Shown here: positions 37,501 through 41,738 of the stretch, one piece after another
Numbering within the stretch: position 1 is the stretch's first letter
Layout of the letters: every line of letters starts with the position of its first letter
Assembly: GCF_037935975.1 (NCBI RefSeq)
Contig: NZ_CP149817.1
Location: 3,162,001-3,226,000, forward strand
DNA length: 64,000 bases
From: Teredinibacter turnerae
Lineage (GTDB): Bacteria > Pseudomonadota > Gammaproteobacteria > Pseudomonadales > Cellvibrionaceae
Direction: 5' to 3'
The notes under the pieces: model-generated
Database searches by the model: none
What the model was told of the DNA's origin: nothing
The model's input: only the letters and a program-made list of their open reading frames with translations
Made by a program: the position numbers and the translations under genes

Positions 37501-38765
37501 AACGAGGAAATACCTGCACGCAATGGAGCTTTCGCATTTTTCCTATCGCTGTGCGACCAGGGTTGCTGATCCTGCAAAATCTTGAATGGCGAGCCCGACA
37601 AATCAATTCGCGGATTTAACGCTGTATAATTATGCAACGGCGCTAAAGTTTCGTGCTCAAAAGAAGCCAGCACTTTGAGGATGCCAGCTATACCTGCAGC
37701 GGCCTCCAGATGGCCAATGTTGGTTTTTACTGCACCTAGAAAACATGTGAGATTTTCAAGCGCCAGGCCCTGCTCAGTAGCTAGTGTCTGATATGCCTTG
37801 CGTAAGCCCTCGATCTCAATAGGGTCGCCTTTCGGTGTGCCGGTGCCGTGGGTTTCGATATAGTTCACTGTATCCAACGGTACTTGCGCACGCCTGTGTG
37901 CAGCGCAAATCACTTCGGCTTGTGCGTCGGGGCTCGGGTAGGTCAGCGTGTAAGTTTCACCGCAGTGGTTGACTGCGCTGCCTTTGATAACACCGTGAAT
38001 GCGATCGCCGTCTGCAATAGCCTTCTCCACCGGCTTAAGCAATAAAAAAGCCGCTCCCTCTCCACGCACATAGCCGTCGGCAGACGCATCAAACGTATTG
38101 CATCGGCCTGTTGGAGACAACATTCCCATTTTAGAAAAGGATATATGGCGAGTGGGTGTGAGAATAAAATTAACACCGCCAGCAATCGCCATTTCGCAAT
38201 CGCCAAATTCGATTGCTTGAATAGCACTGTGAATTGCGTTTAAAGATCCAGAGCACGCAGTGTCGATCGGAAAGCTCGGGCCCTTGAAGTCGAAAAAATG
38301 GGAAATTCGATTAGCCAGTATTGTGGAAGCGGTTCCAGTGGAATGATGGGCCTCTACGCTTAAATCCTGACTTTCCTGTAGCTCTTTATAGTCATGGTTA
38401 AAGACGCCACAAAAAACGCCTGTACTTGAACCACGAAGGCTTGTCGCGGCGATTCCTGCATCTTCTAAACAGGCCCATGTCAACTCAAGCGCGACTCGCT
38501 GCTGCGGGTCCATGGTGGCAACCACTTTCGGCAACAATCCAAAGAATTGCGCGTCGAATTTATCGACACCGTCCACGAATCCCGCCCATTTACTCAGGCT
38601 CTTGTTGCGCTCTTTTTTAGGGTCACCCCAGTAGGCTTTCCAATCCCAACGAAACGCGGGTATCTCGCTTATAGATGCCTTCTTGGCGATCAGATTTTCC
38701 CAAAATTGTTCCAAAGTTTCGGCTTCGGGAAGCTTGCACGCCACACCGATAATTGCGATATCCAT
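22854..38765 (-). CDS. Giant trans-AT polyketide synthase, four KS domains
   Basis: A single 15.9-kb gene encodes 5303 residues. Domain order is KS1, DH1, KR1, ACP1; KS2, DH2, ACP2a, ACP2b, ACP2c; KS3, DH3, KR3, ACP3; KS4, then a condensation-like C-terminal lobe. No AT domain follows any KS, only the ~150-200-residue linker typical of trans-AT synthases; the AT is supplied by the gene at 18437-20263. All four KS keep the Cys-His-His set (TACSGS, TACSSS, TMCSSS and TACSSS; HGTGT; N-x-GH). There is no ER, MT, TE or loading domain. The frame opens at a GTG (38789), but ATG 38765 is chosen because AGGGG stands five bases upstream and the KS fold begins at once. It heads an apparent seven-gene operon. 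The product should be an unsaturated, partly oxidised chain. Family call is very sure; chain order is inferred. Confidence 0.97.
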   Translation of the reverse strand: MDIAIIGVACKLPEAETLEQFWENLIAKKASISEIPAFRWDWKAYWGDPKKERNKSLSKWAGFVDGVDKFDAQFFGLLPKVVATMDPQQRVALELTWACLEDAGIAATSLRGSSTGVFCGVFNHDYKELQESQDLSVEAHHSTGTASTILANRISHFFDFKGPSFPIDTACSGSLNAIHSAIQAIEFGDCEMAIAGGVNFILTPTRHISFSKMGMLSPTGRCNTFDASADGYVRGEGAAFLLLKPVEKAIADGDRIHGVIKGSAVNHCGETYTLTYPSPDAQAEVICAAHRRAQVPLDTVNYIETHGTGTPKGDPIEIEGLRKAYQTLATEQGLALENLTCFLGAVKTNIGHLEAAAGIAGILKVLASFEHETLAPLHNYTALNPRIDLSGSPFKILQDQQPWSHSDRKNAKAPLRAGISSFGFGGTNAHIVLEQPPKLKPPRKLSASPQLIVLSAKSQLSLDGLKRQLKDWLENRGISCRLLDIAATLAVGRDHHTVRSAYIVKDLDELKAALTDDLDGGDNFTSIINLDDAQAIAKATEESSALISNIGSSSKKAISAESLSALQDAYLRGANIAFSKLHERTKWVRTALPTYVFDQQSYWLGEGENQVSRAGAMLHPLVHENTSNLDEQRYTSLFTGREFFLRDHQVQGKKLLPAAAYLEMACDTLVRASELDLDTQQLSIELRDVVFLRPFISKDVAASVQFKLFPTPPGFRVPEPLSSVSFEVVSGFESGVVDTNCEGEAAIIEQVIEPFEVDENFASVSPIESDAVYQFLTDCGFGYGIIHQSIASYRVNGGAALVELVLPQAAEKTAQQFRLHPSLLDGALQAAVSLLSGLGDDQAAESTVLPFAIDELVLNGRLASRCFALVEAQAAAENTNTVKVDIALFNEEPGAGSVSPVVRIRGLNCRELVRSTARSAADGDAPALESVADSVAVPNLVSENDSYYAPNWDVVDTPSVSADKSVVLLVAEHAQCETALAQLRESSLFDGVRWASLGLGADFSTLPNDHFTAQGTQLDQLEQVFASLKAQSLLPEKILFLHHVPAVSDFSAASLSDATLLAETLFCLVKAAFKPVRKLRFVSVAAGNYREGNPLVQGLSGFYKTIRLEKPTYSGRTVLLESLDFTDKGIQQQIVNELYVDDQRVDLAYFQNQRFAREFYRFNEYASLEKLSAEPSHIGFKKGGAYIITGGLGALGLLVAGYLLETYRAKVYLTGRSPLKDGRLDELREKCTDGAEVNYLQGDAADFDAVSRWVESINADGHGVNGIVHSAGVIEDNFIIKKSLDAFQRVLGPKVRGTLALDLATKDQPLDVFVLFSSVTGIFGNLGQCDYGYGNAFEDCFSRYRNRMSVNGERSGIAVSLNWPYWKDGGMQLGEKEEEILFKNFGITPLSNPSGLAALDFAVTNAIPQMAVLEGDQTRVCDVLGVKNAGQSAIASTQSKTVSDAQGTASKEDVFGFLRKVFAAELKLPEDRFDLNSSFQAFGFDSVVMIDMVNALEKTFAGLPRTLFFEYQNLNDLSDFILAEYGAQFGGETSAATTAPTQQVAALAKVPPVKSRFASQHLSSGATPFAPQDRDVAIVGMSGRFPQAENPAKFWENLKAGVDCVTEIPAERGWNMERFFLEGTPQNGFTYSKWGGFINKVDEFDPLFFSISPKEAAEMDPHERLFLETVAQAIADSGYRPELLAPARGIYDSPVGVYAGIMWGDYNLYGIEDNAPSERATPHSYYWAVANRISYQFNFSGPSITIDTACSSSLTAIHLAIDALHKGEIDAGVAGGVNLSLHPAKYTLLSNRRFMSSDGRCRSFGVGGDGYVPAEAVGAVILKRKVDALRDGDNIYAIIKSTAINHGGRTSGFTVPNPNRQAALIKDAIQSAGINPRQISYVEAHGTGTSLGDPIEVAGLTKAFEQTDTQYCALGSAKSNLGHAEAAAGVTGLIKILLQLQHKKIAPSLHSAELNPYAKIETSPFVVQQALGDWVSPNDEPRLAALSSFGAGGANGHLILQEYVEQRSFTADNKPQLIMVSARNEKTLRMLTAELAERIANEPGYTLEQIAHTLHMGRLDLDYGLAFIASTVADLSEKLHAFSVNREAPNWWWGKRDRKFVWQGEQDSLSASDAISNRNLTSLARQWLTGNEINWSGLYPNLVKRISLPGYTFEKSSYWIEHAPFDGTTSSVACLSPLIDRNISTFDEQLFEKWLQPSASYLRDHKVGESSVLPGVAYLEMVLEAAQQATDSEILGFSSVQWLKPIIVDTDETVIVKTGLYIDNHGVEFEIFTGDDEREIVCTGRLLIAGLCDAAEARKFDAAIEKPDYNALEARGTKIEYADINTAFAQLGFNFGTSFQVIETLHYSATEVLGTVVPKAEAVGVYTLTPALMDGAIRVAIAVGGFAIGKGMPLPVAVEQIILRKPVTGLCRVHARLQQGSLQDHRRSYDVDVRDARGELLVCLKGFTVQNVARLAGTKAKPSSARKNASTMAALKKPEPAPVVHKTPIVAAPQVSDKPDLVAFLTTLVAGATQMPESQIDPDEMLEKYGIDSVMIMSMNERLREKFGDDIPQTLFFEYQRISELKEFFEENYSEHFSGAASTIATTATASVQASVSVQTADATSGKVSDDAGDPLSIVTDFLRKALAETTKIPEPDIDIDTPLEKYGVDSVLIMSMNEKMEAVFGDDVPKTLFYEFQDLAGIAEYFTENHAADITTKLSPGTGINVPQLTSVPSPVVATEAVSTPVAEVAERVVEDQYEQGLLRAESLLKLFARELGRTVSDTVLDTPLRDLGLDAVAAMRIDAGVEALFPDAPQHKIFKFGTLRDCIAAVAGVLPDSQADTTVSAGKDNLQSAATLSQQTRMPQRRARGGHRFGNVAVQENIAIIGLSGRYPQADNLDDYWRNLAEGRDCIVEVPSDRWDFNTHFSEDRTEKGKVYSKWGGFLGAVDQFDPDFFRITQREAEKMDPQERLFLETSWQCFEDAGIPRASLSQYTVGVFVGVMWGLYEHTEVSEQQLQYGKPASSFSSIANRVSYTFDLHGPSMALDTMCSSSLTALQVACQHIHNNACDIAIAGGVNLATHKLKYELLAQEQFLSSDGRCRSFGEGGTGYVPGEGVGAVLLKPLSKAIEAGDQVYGVIHATALNHGGKTNGYTVPSQKAQTAVIKSALAQANWDISSISYIEAHGTGTSLGDPIEVAGLTRALKDHAGGNIPDSYRCMLGSVKSNIGHLESAAGIAALTKILLQFKHNKIAPSLHSSELNKNINFSGTPLEVPQELLPWESDGVAPRRAGISSFGAGGSNAHVLVEEFIHEPVSLKNADRPVLFLLSADDYPRLQRYANSVVNWLAKQSDRTPEFLHRLAFSSQVGRDQLAARLAVVTHSWSELLDALNCFLSENEHKALKTQNALHGQDLNKIIDADERRELLDSIIAKSQIDRLAMAWVSSLDVNWQSLSVHLFPEVSTLGARYLRKVSFPAKPFLDQRVWVEVGNGDVNTPAGIHPLVDKNCSTLFTQRFEKTFLGTEFYLADHIVNTGEARVILPGVAYLEIARACAEQSMGGEYRVATIHNLLWAQPIEIRGKSENVNIVMTAGDDALNFTIANAADNTHVYCDGEVSFVDANVVLEDEWLDLAALKKAAHLEEQHDAIYSEFADMGFAYGDSYRVTQKRYRIGDRQALAELVLPDTFKGSLVDFVLHPCLMDAAVRTGLAADFPAGQMPSHPIVPFGVEQVEVRHPLPQKCFAYATLADDSQPGAEMKKYQIVVTDEAGKVLVKLHNFTARSFVKGSSSSTSIFEYRWQPAPLDAQLNSTVESLLSVGFDAGQAGELTSAYSGTFTHLAFSGITQIDNDKDYWFATCDEESITDVLNQLENYRGLPTAILFNADVLESDDSVQAPLLRLALLIQALERVHPLHSCKIVVCYRIRNDVATCIGEAAAGFAKSLLSVNHRFRLVTVGVEVDASGLQPASLYVQEAGYTANNADEVQYLQGERCVRRLYTASQSAEQTLPFEQDGCYLITGGLGKLGLVFARYLAKHYRAKIVLTGRSAMNDNALKSLVELQQLGASATYFPADISDQQAASNLIDHCVKTYGKLDGVIHSAGVADSKNLLQQSMSDFARIMEPKIAGTIALDKATAGESLKFFVVFSSISALVGDLGSGSYACANRFLDAYIAMRALRANDRGLSINWPLWNEGGMEIPEEQRAFFDFSGIQPLDEQQAMDAFESMLSLPHTNLLVASGEIQKLQQYLRVADAPLDEHSKPETGALSATVRETSDALTLLTAPVENPTPQIATPDGASMSGSPGSALFDFLRDHVVTVTRIAAEKVDNHTRFEGFGMDSVMLMELQNNLQKQFSKLPKTVLFEHDTLAKLADFLEKNYSAELTNLLGLSTSRESTAQAAPVSASVTGRAASTTRAGLPPAAKFSVTVPAKSGLLRNSGKAGVSGDIAIIGIGARFPGAETLAEFWQVLASGESTISAIPESRWPASAYYASRVDKVVNKAVSKWGSFINGLDEFDHEFFKIPLDDACKLDPQIKLMLESTWAALEDAAYTPDTLNSDRVGVFIGSMSDDFSRVVADGWNSKQRYFGPGAVGSELSNRLSYFFDFHGPSMSIQTACSSSATAIHLARNALLVQECRYAIAGGVNVSLHPSKYLMLQDMKVLSPTGREAAFDEHANGLVPSEGAGVVLLKRLEDAVADGDHIYGVLKSSQVSHAGVGAGQFLPNLRDMANTAAEAIRIAGLHGDKISYIECHGTGTELGDPIELKAMEMALQQTSQKRNYCALGTKANLGHMEAASAVCSLIKVLLSMQHQSIPPCANLKQTNTVYEEENSPFVLPRELKSWAKDSAYYAGINSFGMGGSNAFLVVGSAPEVAAETAQFGSSYPVLVSAATPEQLRDYVEKLRVFAEANPDINIASFAYSTQVGRVAMRHRLVFVVDSLAMFHQKAAAWLENPSLEQSGVVAGEPGNKKAASIAALVANQSGNTYLDSLLNEKNYPTLAALWTMGASIEWRKLYQGQKPVRVSIPGYPWHRENTSLSLLTGTLPFAELDVSDESNSQEDESVITGSWFNVDKPSIDIASLLVGKEEEWGDQIFANDNWKSAYWEDALSHFQFIEFDKSNVDPVTESFSLALTDDQLSLLQAFSHKYEIELETLVLAGWSLFLSRAGKQKVCQFAQSSQANGVNFLLPFRVGCVVRQRAYEWLRSIQTERMVKHVASDALTLSLGEHKYHSLCTSMVSFGKREMVSALLTELKLAAAIDVTVADDNVDLQIQTQRAGYLENSAENIAHYVTGFMTGLASAPDRNPAALPMQLPTENKSKNLLRVLDSEGDR
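25670..30185 (-). other. PKS module 3: KS3, DH3, KR3, ACP3
   Basis: KS3 has DTMCSSS near 29.68 kb. DH3 has DHIVNTGEARVILPG, with about three extra residues in the first catalytic loop relative to DH1, and LMDAAVRT with Arg at the Gln/His position. KR3 has TGGLGKLG near 26.79 kb and SSISALVG...SYACAN with Tyr and Asn in place. ACP3 has GFGMDSVML near 25.83 kb. A beta-hydroxy or alkene product is expected, depending on whether DH3 works. Confidence 0.85.
30300..34050 (-). other. PKS module 2: KS2, DH2 and three tandem ACP-like domains
   Basis: KS2 has DTACSSS near 33.51 kb. DH2 has DHKVGESSVLPG, where the second conserved Gly of HxxxG reads E, and LMDGAIRV, where the usual Gln/His four residues after the Asp is Arg. 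There is no KR. After a ~60-residue Ala/Lys/Pro-rich linker come ACP2a (GIDSVMI near 31.16 kb) and ACP2b (GVDSVLI near 30.81 kb), which share almost the same helix-2 sequence. The third ACP-like domain (GLDAVAA near 30.44 kb) has Ala in place of the attachment Ser. Without a KR here the intermediate would stay a beta-ketone unless a trans-acting reductase helps. Confidence 0.85.
34150..38765 (-). other. PKS module 1: KS1, DH1, KR1, ACP1
   Basis: KS1 spans about residues 1-430, with the active Cys codon at 38253-38255 (DTACSGS). It is at the very N-terminus with no loading domain, so it must accept a thioester from another protein, possibly an NRPS carrier or the free ACP. DH1 (about 615-905) has the intact HxxxGxxxxP motif (HQVQGKKLLP) and LLDGALQ, so it looks active. 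KR1 (about 945-1430) has TGGLGALG and a Ser-Tyr-Asn set (SSVTG...DYGYGN). ACP1 has GFDSVVM near 34.3 kb. Expected outcome is an alpha,beta-alkene. Confidence 0.88.
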
Positions 38766-38828
38766 CATAGCCCCTGGTGATTTACACACTGTTTTTTACG
38801 ACCGACTTAATCTAGGCAAATTTCAGTT

Positions 38829-38858
38829 TTTATATTAAAAACAACTTTTTACAGGCAA
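38829..38858 (-). promoter_or_regulatory. Candidate promoter of the PKS operon
   Basis: On the minus strand TTGCCT (38858-38853) and TATAAA (38834-38829) are separated by 18 bp. They lie about 64 bp upstream of the preferred ATG of the PKS gene, inside an AT-rich stretch. This is a pattern match to sigma70 elements with no other support. No regulator gene for the cluster is seen in the window. Confidence 0.4.
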
Positions 38859-39646
38859 TAGAAAGCCTCACCGCAGCCATGAACTGCAGCCAAACCTTCA
38901 CCGATTACCTTCTTGAAATTCGAGTCGCGGCATTTACCGCCAACCAGCCAGAGAAATGGCAGACAGCCTCACCAGCTGGCAAATAACCAATATGGGAATT
39001 CCGGTACGCGGGACTAGAATCCTCGCGACAAAATTACCGGCAGCCATAATTTATATTGGTTTTTTAGAGTCGTTCTTATCCTTAGCTTTCCTTACTTCAC
39101 ATCCATCTGAACATCAGAGATACGCGCACCCCTTAAAGCGAGGCGCATGCTAACGGGATATTATTACCGTTCAATGAAGAATCCGCTGGGCGCCTAATGC
39201 CTAAAAACGGACTTACTATCAACGGTATCCCAGCCACCCCAACACCAATAAACTTAACAATTGAAATATAAAATGGTGCCGTTATTACTGAACAAAAAAC
39301 CGCATGTAGCATTAGGTGCGCACCTTACACCAGCCGAAGATAAATTTCCAAAAAATAAAAAAACTTTTTTTTAGAACGCAACTCCGAAACATCGACAGCT
39401 TCACAAATTTATACAGACTTACCCACAAGAAAAACTTAACAACACTGCCATTCGCAATTAAACTGCCAGCCCTAACAAAGCTGATAACAATGAAAAATTA
39501 ATGCAACACGAATCACCTATAGTTTGCGCACCTTTAGAAGCAAGCGGGCTTAAAAATGTTTTACGCGCCACTCGCTTGATTCAGCGTCAGAGGTATCTAA
39601 GCGCACATCAAGGTCGCTCCACGATAGAGCCGAATTTTTTCCGCAC

Positions 39647-39676
39647 TTAATCCGTATAAAATGGTTCGCGGATTAA
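39647..39676. repeat. Inverted repeat upstream of the recombinase gene
   Basis: TTAATCCG (39647-39654) and CGGATTAA (39669-39676) form perfect 8-bp arms with a 14-bp spacer, ending 22 bp before the ATG at 39699. The position fits an operator, a recombinase binding site or an mRNA hairpin. Function unknown. Confidence 0.5.
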
Positions 39677-39698
39677 AAGAAAGATAACAGAGGACCCT

Positions 39699-40460
39699 AT
39701 GCACAACCCTGGACGCGCTAAAGTTTTATCCCCCTCCGAACAAGAACACTTGTTCGAAACAATTGCCAAACACCGTCACCCAGAAAAAAACCTGGCAATC
39801 ATGCTGCTAAGTTTCAAACTTGGATTGCGCCCAACAGAAATCGCGCTACTTAAGGTAAAAGATGCAGTTACCTTAGGTAACGGAAATCGTGAATTTTCGC
39901 TTAATGAAAATTTACTTCTGGATAACGCCAGAATAGAAGCCCACAAGAAAAGCAAAAAATCCAAACTTAAAAGGCAAAACCTTAGCTTTGCGCCTGATGA
40001 TTTTCACGAAATCGTTAAGCAAATCGAGGACAGAGTTCGACTCGGCGAAAAGATCAGGCCAGAAGATTTTTACCCTGCGAAAGCAGCAAATTCTGAAACC
40101 GAACGCCACATTAAGCTCGATAACGCACAGCTGGTTCGCGCGCTGCAAGACTACCTGAAATTGCGCCTGGATAAGGGGGAAAATATCACACCCGACTGTC
40201 CACTTTTCATCTCGCAAAAAGGCGGCACTTATTCGCCAAACACATTGCAAGAACACATGGCTTTAATGTTGCGAGACTGGGCAGGAATAGCAAACGCGAG
40301 TGCGCACAGTGGCAGAAATACTTACGAGTATTACAAACGACAGTTACCGGTTAGCGTACAAAGCGAGAGAACGACTGGAATTAGCTGGCAGGAAAAACCC
40401 ACTTTCGCAATCGAAAAAGAGCGCTTGGCGTTGGTGGAGGAAGCGGAAGTTTGCGACTAG
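39699..40460 (+). CDS. Tyrosine recombinase-like protein lacking its C-terminal catalytic part
   Basis: The 253-residue protein begins directly with the catalytic domain of a tyrosine recombinase; the usual N-terminal core-binding domain is absent. KLGLRPTEIALLKVKD near residues 47-62 contains the first catalytic Arg, and SAHSGRN near 203-209 fits the His-x-x-Arg box. After that the expected GHxxxxxTxxxY segment with the nucleophilic Tyr does not appear. The sequence continues with unrelated residues to a stop, and the overlapping +1 frame does not restore it either. It is therefore probably inactive or a remnant, although the start is well placed behind GAGGA. It lies divergently beside the PKS operon promoter region. 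It may mark a past integration event. Confidence 0.6.
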   Translation: MHNPGRAKVLSPSEQEHLFETIAKHRHPEKNLAIMLLSFKLGLRPTEIALLKVKDAVTLGNGNREFSLNENLLLDNARIEAHKKSKKSKLKRQNLSFAPDDFHEIVKQIEDRVRLGEKIRPEDFYPAKAANSETERHIKLDNAQLVRALQDYLKLRLDKGENITPDCPLFISQKGGTYSPNTLQEHMALMLRDWAGIANASAHSGRNTYEYYKRQLPVSVQSERTTGISWQEKPTFAIEKERLALVEEAEVCD

Positions 40461-40532
40461 GCCGTCGAAAACAGGCAGGATGCCCCGTTTACATGATCGA
40501 GGCGCAACCTGCCGCAGAGCAATAAGTCAGGA

Positions 40533-40817
40533 CTAATGCAAATCTAACTCATCGATGGGGAAGTACTTAGTACGTGTCTTGGCTTGTTGTTCGCCTGCGG
40601 CCTCATATCTCACATAGACGACAGGCTTTTCACGAGTAGAATGACTGACGCTAAAATCAGCCCAAACAACCTTTAAACATCCGCTGTAGCGTCGTACTTT
40701 ATTAACGGCAGAGCGCAAATGTTCGTAGTAAGCCTCATGACTTTCACCTAGTTGCGTACGTTCGGGAATGGCACCTTTTTCTACAGGAGCCATTTTTGCT
40801 GTTGATCGAGTTTCCAT
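40533..40817 (-). CDS. Small hypothetical protein
   Basis: A 94-residue protein that I do not recognise. It has a polar N-terminus, then a segment with alternating hydrophobic and charged residues (YYEHLRSAVNKVRRYSG, VVWADFSVSHSTREKP, VVYVRYEA) that looks like a folded alpha/beta domain, not a chance translation. No signal peptide or membrane segment. No clear ribosome-binding site is seen before the ATG. It converges with the truncated recombinase gene and could be part of the same mobile remnant. Confidence 0.45.
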   Translation of the reverse strand: METRSTAKMAPVEKGAIPERTQLGESHEAYYEHLRSAVNKVRRYSGCLKVVWADFSVSHSTREKPVVYVRYEAAGEQQAKTRTKYFPIDELDLH

Positions 40818-41287
40818 AATTTAGCCCATTCTGATCGGTGACATTTAAAAGACTTTAGTAAACAACTCGGCCTTCGGATACAGGCTGGCTCTTACAAAGC
40901 GTTTTGTATTGCGGTTGATCAATGGAGACGCCTCAACTGCTAGACGAAGATGGCTCAGTGGGAGATGTCATGCTTTGATTATCGAATAACGCTTATTGCC
41001 GCCAAATATAGAGGTAAAATACGCCAATCAAGTAAACAAGCTTGCCAATCGTGCTTGGCTAACGTCATTGCCACGAAGCCACTTGCGTCATATTTAGAGT
41101 GCAAAAAAATGGAAAGTTTCGCAAGTTGTATACATTCAGCGATATTTATAGTCCCCCAAAGTTTCATTAATGTGGATCAAGCTGCCAATTAAGCGCGGCG
41201 TTTTTGACTTGCAGTTTTCGCTGCGCGCGGTATGCTTCACCCTAAACCAGATCATCTTTGGCACGTATTACAAAATCCAACTGACCA
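40818..41287. other. Intergenic region before the copper-resistance genes
   Basis: About 470 bp with no gene I can support; the open frames are short and without start signals. It must hold the promoter of the plus-strand metal-resistance genes. I could not identify a convincing CueR- or CusR-type operator in it. Confidence 0.5.
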
Positions 41288-41638
41288 ATGAAATTTGCCA
41301 CTCTAGCTTTGGTAGCTTTTTATGTACTCCAAACCCTGTGGGTTGGAGCGGCTGCGTGTCCGATGAAAGCCTCTGCGAAAGCTGAGATGGCGGCGTCTGA
41401 TCCAGACTGCCACAGCCAGATGGGCAGTACTGAGCCTAAGCTCGGTGAACAGCACACTAACGACAGCGATTGCTGTAAAGGGCGCAATCATTGCCCAATG
41501 CCCAGCTGTCATGTTATGCCTCTACTCTCAACCGAACCCGCCAGCTACCTGGATGAGCAAAGACTTGCGCCCGCGCTGGTCAGCGAGACACAACCCGTAG
41601 TAACTCGTTCAGAAGATCCATTTCGCCCTCCGATTTGA
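41288..41638 (+). CDS. Secreted Cys/His/Met-rich small protein, probable periplasmic metal-binding
   Basis: The 116-residue protein has a clear signal peptide (MKFATLALVAFYVLQTLWVG, then AAACPM). The mature part has many potential soft-metal ligands: PMKASAKAEM, CHSQMG, DCCKGRNHCPMPSCHVM. It ends in PFRPPI, an ending seen in small proteins encoded just upstream of copper and cobalt-zinc efflux operons in gammaproteobacteria. It precedes the adaptor gene by 100 bp on the same strand. Inferred role: copper or silver buffering in the periplasm. No catalytic motif is seen. Confidence 0.72.
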   Translation: MKFATLALVAFYVLQTLWVGAAACPMKASAKAEMAASDPDCHSQMGSTEPKLGEQHTNDSDCCKGRNHCPMPSCHVMPLLSTEPASYLDEQRLAPALVSETQPVVTRSEDPFRPPI

Positions 41639-41738
41639 GCCTGAAGCACCCTAATTGCGTCTGTAGAACGCACGCATTGCAGCATTCAATTATTTATTGA
41701 TGCAGCTTTCGGGTATCCATTTTCAGGATCATCACGTC

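Larger units (their letters stand above)
38766..39698. other. AT-rich intergenic region between divergent PKS operon and recombinase gene
   Basis: About 930 bp without a convincing gene. The AT content rises in the middle and right part, especially 39.23-39.50 kb, with poly-A and poly-T runs. The short open frames here have no start signals or protein-like composition that I trust. It contains the PKS candidate promoter at its left end and an inverted repeat before the recombinase gene at its right end. The composition contrast suits an island edge or a regulatory region; neither is shown. Confidence 0.6.

Noticed and set aside
39316-39501. A short open frame in the AT-rich gap
   Set aside because: Lys/Leu/Thr-rich translation of AT-rich DNA without a ribosome-binding site or recognisable feature.
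20300-40000. Beta-branching (HMG-CoA synthase) cassette suggested by tandem ACPs
   Set aside because: None of the required HMG-CoA synthase, decarboxylating KS or enoyl hydratase genes is present in the window.
40950-41192. An 80-residue open frame upstream of the metal-binding protein gene
   Set aside because: No start signal and no family resemblance; more likely part of a promoter region.
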